NCBI GenBank assembly: GCA_965372015.1
Contig: CBDVAP010000001.1
Coordinates: 3,178-67,177, forward strand
Source: JACZSB01 sp965372015
GTDB taxonomy: Bacteria; Fidelibacterota; Marinisomatia; SCGC-AAA003-L08; TS1B11
Direction of reading: 5' to 3'
DNA: 64,000 bases
The position numbers and the translations under genes are program-made. Positions 62,488 through 64,000 of this stretch are shown piece after piece. The first letter of the stretch is position 1. Each line of letters begins with the position of its first letter. The notes beneath the pieces were generated by a model. It did no database searches. It saw only the letters and a list, made by a program, of their open reading frames with translations, and had not been told where the DNA came from.

Positions 62488-63753
62488 ATGTCCGCTAATA
62501 TATCCAACCCCGGTGGCTTCGCTGCCCGTTATGATGACGTATTTCTCCTGGGCGGCGCCCGCACTCCCTTCGGCGAGTTCTGCGGCACTCTGGGCAGTAT
62601 CTCACCCACCGATCTGGGCATCATCGCCGCCCGGGCCGCCTTGGAGCGCTGCGGGGTCGAGGCCTCGCAGGTGGACCACATCACCTTCGCCAATATCATT
62701 CAAGCCGGTTTCGATGCCATTTACTTGCCCCGGCATATCGGCCTGTATTGCGGTATACCCCGCCAGGTCCCGGCCCTGATGGTGCAACGCATCTGCGGCT
62801 CGGGCTTCGAGGCCATCATCGCCGCGGCCGAGCAGATCGTGCTGGGCAAAGCCGGTCTGGTGCTGGCCGGGGGCAGCGAGAACATGACCCTTTCGCCCAC
62901 CGTCTCATTCGGCAACCGCCTGGGCTACCGCCTGGGCCGGCCCCAGTTCGGCGATATGCTCTGGGAGGGCTTGAAGGACCCAGCCGCCGGTTGCCTGATG
63001 GGGGAGACCGCCGAAAAAATTGCCAAAAAATTCGGCCTTACCCGTGAGGAAGTGGATGCCTATGCCCTGCGCTCGCACACCCTGGCCCGGGAGCGTAGTG
63101 GGGACGGCACACTGGCCGAGGAAATCGTCCCGGTGGCCTCGGGGAAATTTGAAGCTGAAGGTCTAGCCACCCGTAAGTATCGCACCACCCCTAAAGGCGC
63201 CACCCTGGAGCGGGACGAACACCTCCGTGAGACGAATGCCGCCGGGCTGGCCCAGCTGCGGCCCCATTTTGCAGCCGAGGGCGTGCAGACTGCCGGTAAC
63301 TCCAGCGGGCTCGTCGATGGGGCCGCCGCAGTGGTGGTGGCTTCCGGTGAGGTGGTGCGCCAAAAAGGCCTTACACCTTTAGCCAAGGTAGTGGCCTCGG
63401 CCGCCGCCGGGGTGGATCCCGAAACCATGGGGATGGGGCCGGTGCCGGCTATCAATCAGGTGCTGGAGGTGGCCGGCCTGTCAATGGGCGACATCGATCT
63501 GTTCGAGATCAACGAGGCCTTCGGGGCCCAAATATTAGGGGTGATTAAAGAACTGGATCTGGACCTGGAGCGCCTCAACGTCAACGGGGGGGCCATCGCC
63601 CTCGGCCATCCCCTGGCGGCTACCGGTACCCGCCTGACCCATACCCTGGCGCTGGAACTGCGCCGCCGTAAGGCCCGCTACGGGATCGCTTCGGCCTGTA
63701 TCGGTGGTGGACAGGGGACGGCGGTGTTGGTTGAGAATGTTAATATAGGCTAA
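62488..63753 (+). CDS. Thiolase (acetyl-CoA acyltransferase)
   Basis: 421 aa with ribosome-binding site GGGAGGG. Catalytic Cys103 (RICGSGFEAI), His374 (ALGHPLAATG) and Cys404 (CIGGGQG) are all present, as is FEINEAFG. It cleaves 3-oxoacyl-CoA to acetyl-CoA plus a shortened acyl-CoA, or condenses two acetyl-CoA. At the end of a dearomatisation operon it would serve beta-oxidation of the ring-opened product or of an aromatic side chain. Confidence 0.94.
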   Translation: MSANISNPGGFAARYDDVFLLGGARTPFGEFCGTLGSISPTDLGIIAARAALERCGVEASQVDHITFANIIQAGFDAIYLPRHIGLYCGIPRQVPALMVQRICGSGFEAIIAAAEQIVLGKAGLVLAGGSENMTLSPTVSFGNRLGYRLGRPQFGDMLWEGLKDPAAGCLMGETAEKIAKKFGLTREEVDAYALRSHTLARERSGDGTLAEEIVPVASGKFEAEGLATRKYRTTPKGATLERDEHLRETNAAGLAQLRPHFAAEGVQTAGNSSGLVDGAAAVVVASGEVVRQKGLTPLAKVVASAAAGVDPETMGMGPVPAINQVLEVAGLSMGDIDLFEINEAFGAQILGVIKELDLDLERLNVNGGAIALGHPLAATGTRLTHTLALELRRRKARYGIASACIGGGQGTAVLVENVNIG

Positions 63754-63766
63754 GTAAAGCCTATGC

Positions 63767-63840
63767 GACCTCACCCCGCTCACTTCGTGAGGCCCCTCTC
63801 CTTAAGGAGAGGGGGACGGCCGCAGGACGAGGGTGAGGTC
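63767..63840. repeat. Palindromic intergenic element
   Basis: Outer arms GACCTCACCC (63767-63776) and GGGTGAGGTC (63831-63840) enclose a hairpin CTCAC-TTC-GTGAG (63779-63791) and a perfect 22-bp palindrome CCCCTCTCCTTAAGGAGAGGGG, split here as CCCCTCTCCTT and AAGGAGAGGGG (63793-63814). It looks like a MITE- or REP-type unit and could also stop transcription after the thiolase. Confidence 0.75.
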
Positions 63841-63936
63841 TCTCGGTTGCTTAATGAGTCACAGACCCGAATTGCATCTAAGAATTGCAAATGAGTGTCC
63901 AAACTATGGGGTCCACTTCAACTCGTAACCCGTAAT

Positions 63937-64000
63937 ATGAACCCATTCAACGCCTACCAGATGACCGCCCCCGACCAACCCTTCGATGAGGTTCGCCGGT
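63937..64000 (+). CDS. Start of a possible zinc-dependent alcohol dehydrogenase (cut by right edge)
   Basis: Only 21 codons are visible (MNPFNAYQMTAPDQPFDEVRR). The AYQMTAPDQPF pattern resembles the first beta strands of zinc alcohol dehydrogenases. In benzoyl-CoA pathways such an enzyme, 6-hydroxycyclohex-1-ene-1-carbonyl-CoA dehydrogenase (Had), follows the reductase, so this could be Had. Neither the gene nor its function can be confirmed from so short a piece. Confidence 0.4.
   Translation, partial: MNPFNAYQMTAPDQPFDEVRR

Overview
The window comes from a Gram-negative, motile, probably anaerobic bacterium of the FCB superphylum. Two giant secreted proteins end in a C-terminal type IX secretion (T9SS) sorting domain with the HQNYPNPFNP signature, and there is a TonB-dependent receptor with a carboxypeptidase-regulatory N-terminus plus a PorV/PorQ-type barrel. 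That combination is typical of Calditrichota, Marinimicrobia, Ignavibacteriota and related candidate phyla. The exact phylum cannot be fixed from the sequence alone. Almost all convincing genes lie on the + strand, many coupled by ATGA-type stop/start overlaps. No complete rRNA, tRNA, transposase, integrase or CRISPR array was found.

Region 1 (1-19 kb) is signalling. It holds a PAS/GAF NarL-type histidine kinase cut by the left edge and three paralogous response regulators, the last two with damaged receiver chemistry. It also holds an exported internally repeated protein, an OprB-type porin, two chemoreceptors with nearly identical cytoplasmic halves, a large hybrid kinase and an Hpt protein. 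A porin-chemoreceptor-small-protein module was duplicated here and then partly deleted, leaving a chimeric relic near 10.1 kb.

Region 2 (19-34.8 kb) looks like a lipid or carboxylic-acid acquisition cassette: acyl-CoA ligase, GbsR regulator, SDR, alpha/beta hydrolase, KAS III-like enzyme without the usual His and Asn, sodium symporter, TonB-dependent receptor, FnIII protein, PorV-like barrel, two Big2 lipoproteins (one a lipase) and a di-haem c-type lipoprotein. Copies of a 99-bp repeat sit on both sides, and the right copy abuts a tRNA 3' end.

Region 3 (35-43.6 kb) holds two neighbouring T9SS-exported giants, a delta-60-repeat/cadherin-like protein and a subtilase, which share almost identical domain DNA.

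Region 4 (43.6-52.6 kb) is bracketed by an exact 51-bp direct repeat, the right copy followed by a tRNA 3' half. It carries a zinc-ribbon cyclase/AAA/TPR protein, a split PEP-synthase-like phosphotransferase pair, a tyrosine phosphatase and a flavodoxin-fold quinone reductase. It looks like an island.

Region 5 (52.7-64 kb) is a G+C-rich catabolic operon. It runs from a MarR regulator through a complete class I benzoyl-CoA reductase set in the order bcrC-bcrB-bcrA-bcrD, an acyl-CoA ligase, a lone 2-hydroxyacyl-CoA dehydratase-type subunit, a ketopantoate-reductase-like enzyme, a separate ATPase activator and a thiolase. At the right edge is the start of a possible zinc alcohol dehydrogenase. 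The best reading is anaerobic, ATP-driven dearomatisation of an aromatic acyl-CoA. The split phosphotransferase next door could be a phenol-activating enzyme, but that part is speculative.
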